DNA of 64,000 nucleotides from assembly GCF_014646675.1 (NCBI RefSeq), contig NZ_BMNS01000003.1, forward strand, positions 124,001 to 188,000. The letters are read 5' to 3'. The DNA comes from Lutibacter litoralis (GTDB lineage: Bacteria; Bacteroidota; Bacteroidia; Flavobacteriales; Flavobacteriaceae). Shown in pieces: positions 55,706 to 64,000 of the stretch. The position numbers and the translations under genes are program-made. Below the pieces are notes generated by a model, which was given only the letters and a program-made list of their open reading frames with translations, made no database searches and was not told where the DNA came from. Position 1 is the stretch's first letter. Each line of letters starts with the position of its first letter.

Positions 55706-58007
55706 TTAAAATATTGTAAACCAGTTCTTTGGAAAGTGTTTGTCCAGCAGCTTTTTTTCTGATTTCATCAAAACTAAAAATAAATTCGCAACCATTCTTG
55801 AATTCGCTACAGCCATAAGCGGATTTTCCTTTTAAAATAGTACCTTTTTTACATTTTGGGCAACTAATTTTTTCAGGCACTTTAACTCGGGTACTTAATG
55901 GAGTTGAAGTATTCTTCTCCTCCAATTTTAAATTAAAGTTTTCATCAAAACGTACCAATCCTTCAACAGTACCTTTTTCAGTTTTAAATCCTTTTAAATT
56001 TACGGTACATCCTTTTTTTAACAGTCTGATATACTGATTTTCTGATATTTTTTTATCTAAAAAAGTAAAAGGAAGTTTTAAGTTACAACCATTTTTGTAG
56101 TTACTACAACCATAAGCAGTAGAGCCTTTTAAAATAGTTCCAACATTACATTTCGGACATTTTTCAGCAATAATTCCTTTGGTGCTTTTTAGTGTTTTAC
56201 TAGTTGTAGTAGAAGTAGTTTTTTTTGAAGTTGATATAGCGGAAATATTAGCTCTTACTTTTTCAGATCGAACTTCATACACCAAATTATCAACCATTTG
56301 TTTCATGTTTTTTATAAAAGTACCAGCGTTAAATGTTCCTTGTTCTATTTCTTTCAATTTTTTCTCCCATCTACCTGTGAGTTCAGCTGATTTTAATAAT
56401 TCGTTTTGAATGGTGTCAATTAATTTAATTCCAGTAATGGTTGGCAACAATTGTTTTTTATTACGTACAATATATTTACGTTTAAAAAGTGTCTCAATAA
56501 TATTTGCTCGTGTAGATGGTCTACCAATTCCGTTTTCTTTCATTAATTCTCTTAAATCATCATCATCTACTTGTTTTCCAGCGGTTTCCATAGAGCGTAA
56601 AAGTGTTGCTTCAGAAAAATGTTTTGGAGGTTTTGTTTCTTTTTCTAAAAACGAAGGTTGGTGAGGCCCTTTCTCTCCTTTAACAAATGTTGGTAAAATT
56701 CCAGTTTCTTTTTTAGTTGTATCAGGAGATTCAAACACAATTCTCCACCCTTTTTTTAAAATTTCTTTTCCTGTAGTTTTAAAAGAAACAGTATCTGCTT
56801 TTCCGGTAACAGTGGTGTTAGAAACAGCACATTCGTCGTAAAAAACAGCAATAAAACGTTTAACAATTATATCATATACTTGTTGTTGGTTGTATTGCAA
56901 GTTTATTTGTTCACCAGTTGGTATAATTGCGTGGTGATCCGTTACTTTTTTGTCATCAAAAACTCTGGATGATTTCTTTATTTTTTTAGTTAATAAAGGT
57001 TCAGTTAAGGTGCGGTAATTGGTTAAATTTTTTAAAATTGCTGGAACTTTCGGGTACACATCATTTGGTAAAAATGTTGTATCAACTCTAGGGTATGTAA
57101 CTACTTTTTGCTCATATAACTTCTGAACAATTTTTAAGGTTTCATCAGCTGAAAAACCAAATTTATTATTACAATATACTTGTAAACCAGTTAAATCGAA
57201 TAATTTTGGAGCATATTCTTTTCCTTTCTTTTTTGTAATTGAAACAATTTCAAAGTCACTTTCTTTTACTTTATTAGCTAGAACTTCACCATCTTCTTTT
57301 TTTAAAAACCTTCCTTCTTCACAATTAAATTGTGTTTCTCTATAAAGAGTTTGTAATTCCCAATACGGTTGTGGTTTAAAATTTTCAATTTCTTTAAACC
57401 TATTTACAAGCATTGCCAATGTAGGCGTTTGAACACGGCCCACTGATAACATTTGTTTGTATCCACCGTGTTTAACAGTGTATAATCTTGTAGCATTCAT
57501 TCCTAATAACCAATCTCCAATGGCTCTAGAAAAACCTGCATAATATAAATTATCGTAATTTTTTGAAGGCTTTAAATTTTGAAAACCTTCTTTTATTGCT
57601 TCAGTAGTTAAAGAGGAAATCCATAAACGTTGCACTTCTCCTTTATAATTTGTTTGATTAATAACCCAACGTTGAATTAATTCTCCTTCTTGCCCGGCAT
57701 CCCCACAATTTATAATTACATCGGCTCTGTCGAATAAACTTTTTACAATATTAAATTGCTTTTGTATGCCCTCATTTGCAACAACTTTAGTTTCAAATTT
57801 TTCGGGAAGCATTGGTAAGTTATTTAAATCCCAACTTTTCCAATGTGGTTTGTAGTCATTTGGTTCAAAAAGCGTACATAAATGACCAAAAGTATAGGTA
57901 ACGGCATAGCCGTTTCCTTCATAATAACCATCGCGTTTTGTAGTTGCTCCTAGAACTGTAGCAATTTCTCGAGCAACACTTGGTTTTTCGGCTATACAAA
58001 CTTTCAT
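55692..58007 (-). CDS. topB: DNA topoisomerase III
   Basis: This 771-residue type IA topoisomerase has a TOPRIM domain (residues 1-150: CIAEKPSVAREIATVLGA, INCGDAGQEGELIQRWV), the catalytic tyrosine in VVTYPRVDTTFLP (about 306), a GRPSTRANIIETL segment and two C-terminal zinc fingers (CPKCNVGTILKG...GC and CPKCKKGTILKG...GC). It separates replicated DNA, and overlaps the RluE-like gene. Confidence 0.97.
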   Translation of the reverse strand: MKVCIAEKPSVAREIATVLGATTKRDGYYEGNGYAVTYTFGHLCTLFEPNDYKPHWKSWDLNNLPMLPEKFETKVVANEGIQKQFNIVKSLFDRADVIINCGDAGQEGELIQRWVINQTNYKGEVQRLWISSLTTEAIKEGFQNLKPSKNYDNLYYAGFSRAIGDWLLGMNATRLYTVKHGGYKQMLSVGRVQTPTLAMLVNRFKEIENFKPQPYWELQTLYRETQFNCEEGRFLKKEDGEVLANKVKESDFEIVSITKKKGKEYAPKLFDLTGLQVYCNNKFGFSADETLKIVQKLYEQKVVTYPRVDTTFLPNDVYPKVPAILKNLTNYRTLTEPLLTKKIKKSSRVFDDKKVTDHHAIIPTGEQINLQYNQQQVYDIIVKRFIAVFYDECAVSNTTVTGKADTVSFKTTGKEILKKGWRIVFESPDTTKKETGILPTFVKGEKGPHQPSFLEKETKPPKHFSEATLLRSMETAGKQVDDDDLRELMKENGIGRPSTRANIIETLFKRKYIVRNKKQLLPTITGIKLIDTIQNELLKSAELTGRWEKKLKEIEQGTFNAGTFIKNMKQMVDNLVYEVRSEKVRANISAISTSKKTTSTTTSKTLKSTKGIIAEKCPKCNVGTILKGSTAYGCSNYKNGCNLKLPFTFLDKKISENQYIRLLKKGCTVNLKGFKTEKGTVEGLVRFDENFNLKLEEKNTSTPLSTRVKVPEKISCPKCKKGTILKGKSAYGCSEFKNGCEFIFSFDEIRKKAAGQTLSKELVYNILNEKH

Positions 58008-58220
58008 TTAATAGTTGGTTTTAAAGTTGCAAAGTACTAAATTTTAATAGAAATAGGAACCAACATTTTTAAAATGCAAGATAAATTTAGAAGTATAAAA
58101 AAGTGAATTTTTTGTAACTATAATTTAGTTTTTTATTTAGAAGGGAAGTAAGTAACTATTAAAATTAAAAATAATATATTTATAGCTTTTAGAATTTTTA
58201 GTCTAAATACCATAAAACCA

Positions 58221-59207
58221 ATGAAATCATATACTATTAATGAAATTAATACACTTTTAAACGGTGAATTAATTGGCAATACTACTCAAAATATTACTGG
58301 TCCAGAACACTTAGAAAAAGCAAGAACAAATGAAATAACTTTTATTGGAAATAAAAAGTATGTTCATTTGTGGGAAAATTCAAATGCTTGTGCCGCAATT
58401 GTTAGCGATAATTTAACTATTGAACCTCTAAAAAACCGTGCAATTATAAAAGTTAAAAATGCTGATTTAGCAATGGCTAAGGTATTAGATCTTTTTAAGC
58501 CGACTCTTCCGCAATTTGATGTTGATTTACACCCAACAGCTGTAATACACGAAACTGCAAAAATTGGAGCAGGCTGCAAAATTGGAGCAAATTGTTATGT
58601 TGGAAAAGATGTTGAAATTGGAGATGGCGTAATTTTATATCCGAATGTTGCAATTTTTGATGCTACTATAATTGGAGATAGAACCGTAGTTTGGTCTGGA
58701 ACTGTTATTCGTGAGCGAACTGAGGTAGGAACTGATTGTATTTTTCATTCAAATGTAAGTATTGGTGCAGATGGATTTGGGTATCGACCAGAGAGTAAAG
58801 GATTGGTTAAAATACCTCATATAGGTAATGTAAAAATTGGAAACAATGTAGAGATTGGAGCAAATTCTTCGGTTGATCGTGCAAAATTTAGCTCAACAAT
58901 ACTTGGCGATGGTTGTAAAATTGATAATTTAGTTCAAATTGCTCATAATTGTATTTTAGGTCGTTCTTGTATTATGGCAGGAAGTAGTGGTTTAGCGGGC
59001 TCTGTTACTTTAGGAGATGGTGTTGTCATTGGCGGAGCATCTTCAATTAAAGACCATATTACAATCGGTGATGGAGCTGTTGTTGGTGGGGGTTCTGGTG
59101 TAATGAGTGATGTTCCGGCTGGTAAAACAGTAGTAGGTTATCCTGCAACTGAGGCAAGAGATATGTTTAGACAATGGGTGGCATTAAAAAAGCTTGGAAA
59201 AGGATAA
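58221..59207 (+). CDS. lpxD: UDP-3-O-acylglucosamine N-acyltransferase
   Basis: This 328-residue trimeric enzyme adds the second acyl chain to lipid A precursor. It has the LpxD N-terminal uridine-binding domain (1-100), a left-handed beta helix of hexapeptide repeats (IGAGCKIGANCYVGKDVEIG) and a conserved IAHNCILG with the catalytic His. It is not next to lpxA, lpxC or fabZ here. Confidence 0.93.
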   Translation: MKSYTINEINTLLNGELIGNTTQNITGPEHLEKARTNEITFIGNKKYVHLWENSNACAAIVSDNLTIEPLKNRAIIKVKNADLAMAKVLDLFKPTLPQFDVDLHPTAVIHETAKIGAGCKIGANCYVGKDVEIGDGVILYPNVAIFDATIIGDRTVVWSGTVIRERTEVGTDCIFHSNVSIGADGFGYRPESKGLVKIPHIGNVKIGNNVEIGANSSVDRAKFSSTILGDGCKIDNLVQIAHNCILGRSCIMAGSSGLAGSVTLGDGVVIGGASSIKDHITIGDGAVVGGGSGVMSDVPAGKTVVGYPATEARDMFRQWVALKKLGKG

Positions 59208-59263
59208 ATTTAGTAACGGATAATAAATTATATTTGCTTAAAAATTATTAATTAAACTTTATA

Positions 59264-59743
59264 ATGTTAAAAGAATTAAAAGAAATTAAGCCTGGTGTTG
59301 GACTGGGATTTCTAAAATTTGGAATGTCTAGAGAGCAAGTTAAAGAATTACTTGGAGAACCTGCATTTATCGACAAATATTCACATTCAGATGCTGCAAA
59401 CGATGCAACAGAATCTTGGGAATATGATGAGTTGTTTTTATCAATTAGTTTTGATGAAGCTGAAAATTGGAAATTAATGATGTTTTCTATAAGCTCTGAT
59501 TTTTATGAATTAGAGGATGCTTCCCTAATTGGTTTAAGTGAAAAAAAATTAGTTGATCAGTTAGATGAAATTGATCTAGGTGAAGTGTTTGTTGAAGATT
59601 GTTCTGATAACGATAATGAAGATCATAAAGTTATTGAAATTGATGAAAAATCCATTAATTTTTGGCTAACAGATGGTATTTTAGATGAAATACAATGGTC
59701 TCCATTATTTATAAATGACGACACTATAAAATGGCCTAAGTAG
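59264..59743 (+). CDS. Acidic protein of unknown function
   Basis: This 159-residue acidic protein has a LGFLKFGMSREQVKELLGEP opening that resembles the SmpA/OmlA-type turn but lacks a signal peptide, so is cytosolic. A second half alternates acidic loops (VFVEDCSDNDNEDHKVIEID) and an aromatic IQWSPLF. An immunity-protein-like or small adaptor role is conceivable, but no family is recognised. Confidence 0.7.
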   Translation: MLKELKEIKPGVGLGFLKFGMSREQVKELLGEPAFIDKYSHSDAANDATESWEYDELFLSISFDEAENWKLMMFSISSDFYELEDASLIGLSEKKLVDQLDEIDLGEVFVEDCSDNDNEDHKVIEIDEKSINFWLTDGILDEIQWSPLFINDDTIKWPK

Positions 59744-59768
59744 TTTTTGTTGATTTGGTTTGTACAAA

Positions 59769-59873
59769 TGTCATTCCTGTGAAAACAGGAATCTACACCA
59801 AGCTTCAAAAAAAACAAATCTAACATGAGTACAAAGTAACAGAGAATGGATATCTGCCTTCGCAGGTATGACA
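59769..59873. repeat. REP-like inverted repeat element, copy 2
   Basis: The left end TGTCATTCCTGTGAAAACAG continues GAATCTACA; the right end is ATATCTGCCTTCGCAGG followed by TATGACA. Ends TGTCAT/ATGACA are inverted. It shows the same design as the element at 48402 and lies between convergent genes (59743 and 59925). Confidence 0.75.
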
Positions 59874-59924
59874 TGGCGATAAAAGAAAACGTTATTTTAC
59901 GTACTAAATCTTTCAACTTCCAAG

Positions 59925-60713
59925 CTAAGTAAGTTGTTGATTTTTAATGAACTGTATTGATTTTTGGTTAAATATTTGAGCTTGCTCAATATTCACTACA
60001 TGACCGCAGTTTTCTATTATAAAAAGTGTCGATTTTAAATGTGTTTCTACTACTTTTTTTATGGAGGGTAAAAACAAATGATCTTCTTCTCCCATAATAT
60101 AAAATGTAGGAATTTTAATATCCTTTGTTCTAAAAAAATGTAATAATGGATTAATTTCAGAGGTTAATTTAAACCATCTTACAAATTCTTTTTGGTATAA
60201 TTTTTTAGCTTCATTCACGAAAATTAAACGAGACTTTTTATGATTTTTTCTCGGCATAATAATAAATGCAAATAATTTATATAATATTAAATAAGGAACT
60301 ACCGATTTAAAAAGTACACCAACGCGCATTAAAAATTGAGACTTTAAGTTGAGTTCCATAATAGCACCTCCCATAATCATACTTTTTACACGTTCTGGAT
60401 GCTTCTCTGCCAAATTTCTAATTAATATAGTACCTAAAGAAATTCCTGCAAAATGCGATGTTTTAATTTTTAAGTGGTCTATTACTTCAACTATATCATG
60501 GGTTATACCATCAAATGTGTATTTTTCTCTAAAAGCATCTTTTAAAACATGTTTGCTATTTCCGTGTCCTCTTAAATCTAGCACCAATACATTAAATACT
60601 TGACTAAAACTTCTAATTTGTTTAAACCAGATAGAAGAGCTTCCTCCAGCTCCGTGGACAAAAGTTACCCAATCTTCAGATGTTTTATGTTTGTAAGTAG
60701 TAAAATTTAACAT
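59925..60713 (-). CDS. Alpha/beta hydrolase
   Basis: This 262-residue hydrolase has the oxyanion segment VHGAGGSSSIWFKQ, the nucleophile elbow GISLGT (Ser about 96), LDLRGHGNSK, and the catalytic His in NCGHVVNIEQ near residue 240. The acid is probably Asp in MGEEDHLFLP. The substrate is unknown. Confidence 0.94.
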   Translation of the reverse strand: MLNFTTYKHKTSEDWVTFVHGAGGSSSIWFKQIRSFSQVFNVLVLDLRGHGNSKHVLKDAFREKYTFDGITHDIVEVIDHLKIKTSHFAGISLGTILIRNLAEKHPERVKSMIMGGAIMELNLKSQFLMRVGVLFKSVVPYLILYKLFAFIIMPRKNHKKSRLIFVNEAKKLYQKEFVRWFKLTSEINPLLHFFRTKDIKIPTFYIMGEEDHLFLPSIKKVVETHLKSTLFIIENCGHVVNIEQAQIFNQKSIQFIKNQQLT

Positions 60714-60873
60714 GTATTATATTTAGCATAGTAGCGTTTGCAAAAATACTGAAAACTATTTTATAAATCTGTTTTTCTTTTTTTCTTTAAAAATGGATAA
60801 AATTAGAGGTTCTTAGTTTTAGATTTATTCAGTTTAATAACTGAAAATAAAGATGAAATCTTAAAAATATAAT

Positions 60874-61692
60874 TTACCACCAAACAACAAAAAACTTTTC
60901 GGTTTCTCCGTTTGGATGTTTCAACCAGCAAAGTGGTGCTGATTTCTGATTTAAAAATACTTCAATTGTTTGAGCAAACTGTTCAAAAGTCTGCCATTTG
61001 GTTTGTATTTGAATTTCTTGTAACCAATTTATTTTTGAAGGAATGTGAAACTTACACTTATTAAATTGTTGCAACTCATTAAAATGAATGTAAAATCCTT
61101 TCTCACAGTTCTTGTTCAGTGGTTTAAGTTCAATATTCTTTGCTTGATATGGAATAAATAATTGCGCTTTAAAAAGAACTTGTTGTTGAACTGTCTTAGG
61201 TTTTAAGTTCAATTTAGTTAATAATGGTTTTGTAAACGAATTGTAAAGTAGCGGTAATTGTTTGTCTTGTAATTTGTTTAATTTTGAGACTAAACTATCT
61301 CTTCTGTTTGGTCCAATCCAATGTTCTAATTCCGTTTCTCCAACAGAAGCATCATACAAGTAAAACTTGTAAATAACTTCTAAATGAATTGGATTTTTAT
61401 ATGTTTCTATTAAAAAATCTAACTCGCCAACCGTAATTTTTTTATTTTGAATTTGCTTATTCTCTACTAAAATTTTAACTGTAACATCTTGTTTTAATAG
61501 ATGACTTAAAAAACTCTCAACTCGTTTTCCTAAACGTTGATTTTTTTGTAGAACACCTTCAAATATTGGAGTTTTTAATTTTGGAAGTTCAAATTGTTGT
61601 AATTCAAAAACTTCATTGTTTTCCCAAAGTTGTGGAGTATTTAAAAAACCTTCGTATTGTAATTGTATATCTTTTGTTTTTAAATCCATCAT
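60874..61692 (-). CDS. DUF1853 family protein
   Basis: This 272-residue protein fits DUF1853: LGKRVESFLSHLL, GELDFLI, HLEVIYKFYLYD, and ELEHWIGPNRRDSL. The E-x-K-like arrangement suggests a nuclease-related fold, but the function is not known. It is 8 bp after the M14 peptidase gene. Confidence 0.88.
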   Translation of the reverse strand: MMDLKTKDIQLQYEGFLNTPQLWENNEVFELQQFELPKLKTPIFEGVLQKNQRLGKRVESFLSHLLKQDVTVKILVENKQIQNKKITVGELDFLIETYKNPIHLEVIYKFYLYDASVGETELEHWIGPNRRDSLVSKLNKLQDKQLPLLYNSFTKPLLTKLNLKPKTVQQQVLFKAQLFIPYQAKNIELKPLNKNCEKGFYIHFNELQQFNKCKFHIPSKINWLQEIQIQTKWQTFEQFAQTIEVFLNQKSAPLCWLKHPNGETEKFFVVWW

Positions 61693-61700
61693 AAATCCAT

Positions 61701-63434
61701 TTAAAACACTTTGTAAGTTGGTAGTTTTAAATGAGCCGTTTCGTAATAAGGAGACTTTTTATACACAAAATCAAGTTGAGCTCTTGGGTTTTTTGCAAAA
61801 TCTGGATCTGAATTTATTTTATTTTCAAGTTCTTTTTTTATTGTTGGATTTTCAATTAAAAATTGTTCTGCAATATCTTCAAAAACGTAGGCAGAATATC
61901 CTTCTTTTTGTTGTAAAACACTATCAAAATAATTCCAGTTAAAAAATGAATCTGTTGCTGAAGCCTCTAAAGTTTCTATAATATACCTAACGCCAAATTG
62001 ATTTAACGGAATATAAATATCGCCTTTGTTAAAAGTAATTTCTTTTGTTGAAGTTGAAACGGTAGTATTATAATGCAAATAATGACCTTCGTACGCAGAA
62101 GTTCTTGTTTTATAGTTTTTAATGTGTTGCTCTTCAACAGTAATTATGGTATCTTTTTTAAAAACTGTGTATTCAATATTATTTTCAATTAATCTATTCA
62201 TAACTTTCCACCAACCTTGATTTAAAATATAGGCTTTTGGAATTATAACTTCTTTAGCAACTTTAAACTGATTGTAATATTTAACAGTTTTAGTAAATGG
62301 TTTTGTTTTATCGTAAAACAATCTTTTTCCGTTGGTTACTTTACTGTCAATTAAACTGCCTTCGTAACCTTTAAATTGTAATTCGGTAAAAGTATCTTTA
62401 TCAACTTGATACGTTATGGGATACGATTTCTTTTCTAAAATATTGGCAACTGCAGTCTTACGTAATTCTTTAATTTTTGAACCATTTTTTATTGTGAAAT
62501 CTATGGCGCTTTCCAATAAACTGTAAGTCTGTTCTACGCGTTGTTTATAGGATTTTAACATATGTGTTTCTACCATAAACCCTAAAGAATTGAAAAGAGT
62601 TGTATATCCGGTAGAATATCTTGGAGAGTCAAAATACTGACTAAAACCAGCTTCTGGTGTTGATCCCCAAACATTAACATAAGGTGTAATAATAATGTCT
62701 TTTTTAAGTAAATCGGCTTCAATCTCTGGTCTCATATTGTTTTCAATAAAAGCACCTAAATCGTTTCCTAGTTTGTTATGTTGTGTAAATAAATGTGTAA
62801 TTGCATATTGATAATCTGCTCCGTTACTTACGTGATTGTCAATAAAAACATCGGGATTTACCAAATGAAAAATTTCAGCAAATGCACGTGCATTTTTTGT
62901 GTCCGCTTTTATAAAATCTCTATTTAAATCAAAGTTTCTTGAATTTCCTCTAAACCCGTATTCTATTGGTCCGTTTTGATTTGCTCTGGAATAACTATTT
63001 CTATTTAATGCTCCACCAATATTATAAATAGGAATAAAAGCCAAAATAATAGTTTCTAATTCCTTTATTTTATTTTTATCTTGAACAATATCTCTTAATA
63101 ATAACATTGAAGCATCTACACCATCAGATTCACCAGGATGAATGGCGTTATTTATTAGAATTGCATTTTTTGAGGTCTCTTTAATTTTATTAAAATCAAA
63201 TGAAGTGTCGCTATTAAAAATAACTAAATGAAGCGGGTATCCACTATCTGTTACACCAATTTCTTGTATTGAGATTTCTGGAAATTCAGCGGCTAATTGT
63301 TTAAAATAAACAATAGTTTCAGCATAAGTTGTGGTTTCTAGACCTTCAGATTTTTCAAACTTAGTAGTAAAATCAACAGTGCTTTTATTACAAGAAATAG
63401 TAACAACTAAAAGTAATAGAATTATTTTCTTCAT
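61701..63434 (-). CDS. M14 family zinc carboxypeptidase lipoprotein
   Basis: This 577-residue peptidase begins at MKKIILLLLVVTISC (start 63434; the frame extends to 63512, overlapping coaD). It is lipid-anchored at Cys15. The zinc site is HPGESDG (HxxE) with the second His in FIDNHVSNGADY, and RNFDLNRDF contributes the substrate-binding Arg. A C-terminal half of about 250 residues is of the Bacteroidota type. It is exported and probably acts on peptides in the periplasm or outside. Confidence 0.92.
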   Translation of the reverse strand: MKKIILLLLVVTISCNKSTVDFTTKFEKSEGLETTTYAETIVYFKQLAAEFPEISIQEIGVTDSGYPLHLVIFNSDTSFDFNKIKETSKNAILINNAIHPGESDGVDASMLLLRDIVQDKNKIKELETIILAFIPIYNIGGALNRNSYSRANQNGPIEYGFRGNSRNFDLNRDFIKADTKNARAFAEIFHLVNPDVFIDNHVSNGADYQYAITHLFTQHNKLGNDLGAFIENNMRPEIEADLLKKDIIITPYVNVWGSTPEAGFSQYFDSPRYSTGYTTLFNSLGFMVETHMLKSYKQRVEQTYSLLESAIDFTIKNGSKIKELRKTAVANILEKKSYPITYQVDKDTFTELQFKGYEGSLIDSKVTNGKRLFYDKTKPFTKTVKYYNQFKVAKEVIIPKAYILNQGWWKVMNRLIENNIEYTVFKKDTIITVEEQHIKNYKTRTSAYEGHYLHYNTTVSTSTKEITFNKGDIYIPLNQFGVRYIIETLEASATDSFFNWNYFDSVLQQKEGYSAYVFEDIAEQFLIENPTIKKELENKINSDPDFAKNPRAQLDFVYKKSPYYETAHLKLPTYKVF

Positions 63435-63441
63435 GAAAAAT

Positions 63442-63897
63442 CTACTTTTTGTAAACACTTTTTGGAACAAAACCTGTAATGTCACCACCATGTCTGAAAA
63501 CATCTCTAACAATACTTGAACTTATAAAAGCAGTGTCTGAGGAAGTTAATAAGAATACAGTTTCTATATTAGAAAGTTTTCTATTGGTTTGTGCAATGGC
63601 TTTTTCAAATTCAAAATCTGCTGGATTCCGTAAACCTCTTAAAATAAAATCGACATTTATTTTCTGACAAAAATCTGTTGTTAAGCCAGAATAGGTTTCT
63701 ACCGTTATTTTAGGTTCGTTTTTGTAGTTTTCTTTTATAAATTGTATACGCTCTTCTAAAGAAAACATATAGCTTTTATCGGCGTTTACTCCAATTGCAA
63801 TCACAATTTTATCAAATAAAGGCAAAGCTCTGTTAATAATATCTACATGACCTAATGTAATTGGATCAAATGATCCTGGAAAAATTGCTTTTCGCAT
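63442..63897 (-). CDS. coaD: Phosphopantetheine adenylyltransferase
   Basis: This 151-residue enzyme makes dephospho-CoA from ATP and phosphopantetheine. It has GSFDPITLGHVDII (T/HxGH motif) at residues 8-21 and ISSSIVRDV near the end. Its start is 2 bp from the stop of the preceding ddl-like gene. Confidence 0.97.
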   Translation of the reverse strand: MRKAIFPGSFDPITLGHVDIINRALPLFDKIVIAIGVNADKSYMFSLEERIQFIKENYKNEPKITVETYSGLTTDFCQKINVDFILRGLRNPADFEFEKAIAQTNRKLSNIETVFLLTSSDTAFISSSIVRDVFRHGGDITGFVPKSVYKK

Positions 63898-63899
63898 AA

Positions 63900-64000
63900 T
63901 TAGTTTTTTAAAGCCATTTCTATGGCATTATCAAAAAGTTGTTGTAAGCTGATTTTAGCTTCGGCTGCTTGCTGAGGTATTATACTTTCCGCAGTTAAAC
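63900..64000 (-). CDS. ddl: Probable D-alanine--D-alanine ligase, C-terminal end (continues beyond window)
   Basis: The last 32 codons before the TAA at 63900-63902 read LTAESIIPQQAAEAKISLQQ, then LFDNAIEMALKN. This matches the C-terminus of Ddl, where the PGLTAESIIPQQ-type loop follows the active site. In Bacteroidota ddl is often next to coaD. Too little is visible for certainty. Confidence 0.6.
   Translation of the reverse strand, partial: LTAESIIPQQAAEAKISLQQLFDNAIEMALKN

Noticed and set aside
1-64000. CRISPR array, tRNA, rRNA, intact insertion sequence or prophage
   Set aside because: No regularly spaced repeats, cloverleaf sequences, rRNA-like segments or transposase/integrase genes were found by eye.

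Overview
The window is a chromosomal segment of a low-GC, AT-rich Bacteroidota bacterium, most likely a marine member of the Flavobacteriaceae (Lutibacter/Polaribacter-like; the genus is a guess). The reasons are the RpoB/RpoC and FtsH sequence style, promoters of the Bacteroidota TAnnTTTG type, short lipoprotein signals ending in (S/T)C, MocR next to a TonB-dependent receptor, and intergenic repeats of the TGTCAT...CAGG...ATCTA type. I saw no rRNA, tRNA, CRISPR array, phage or intact insertion sequence.

Layout. 1-6135: 3' end of rpoB, complete rpoC, a small DUF3467 gene and a bidirectional terminator. 6133-12350: a MocR-type regulator divergent from a TonB-dependent receptor, a YciI gene whose lipoprotein signal seems to have been broken off by a frameshift, an Mpo1-like membrane protein, a tiny 37-codon gene with its own promoter and terminator, and a thioredoxin-fold lipoprotein. 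12374-19657 (minus): housekeeping genes nnr, accA, a DMT transporter, lptG-like, tgt, rluF-like and two tiny membrane proteins.

19844-36412 is rich in stress functions: CbpM/CbpA, dodecin, tandem UspA, MacA/MacB/FtsX-like exporter, a second FtsH, MgtC/DUF4010, OmpA-like lipoprotein, patatin, old yellow enzyme, triple-BON protein and Hsp20. Its core (23733-29849) is a tightly packed seven-gene run that couples the exporter, a small helical protein, an ArsC-fold protein without any cysteine, an AhpD-like protein with half of its CxxC, and the FtsH paralogue. Two small helical proteins that resemble each other flank the run. This is the best candidate for an undescribed system.

36820-46694 holds DUF502 and DUF2130 genes and the rsfS-ftsH-LUD-cdsA-psd-ACBP-yceI operon (ribosome silencing, membrane proteolysis, phosphatidylethanolamine synthesis), birA, a SRPBCC protein, pyrE and a Nudix hydrolase whose start codon lies almost against that of pyrE. 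46776-55020 holds a SulP transporter, an 857-bp gene graveyard with remnants of both a SulP and a MobA-like gene, a calcium-repeat lipoprotein, and a molybdenum hydroxylase operon (iorA-like, iorB-like, xdhC-like, mobA-like). 55130-64000: RluE-like synthase, topoisomerase III, lpxD, a hypothetical gene, an alpha/beta hydrolase, DUF1853, an M14 peptidase, coaD and the last codons of a probable ddl.

How the genes work together: most blocks are ordinary housekeeping operons for transcription, lipid synthesis and RNA modification. The central block looks like an envelope and redox stress programme in which an export pump, a membrane protease and catalytically altered thiol-fold proteins are expressed together. 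All functional statements come from reading motifs by eye; no database search was run.
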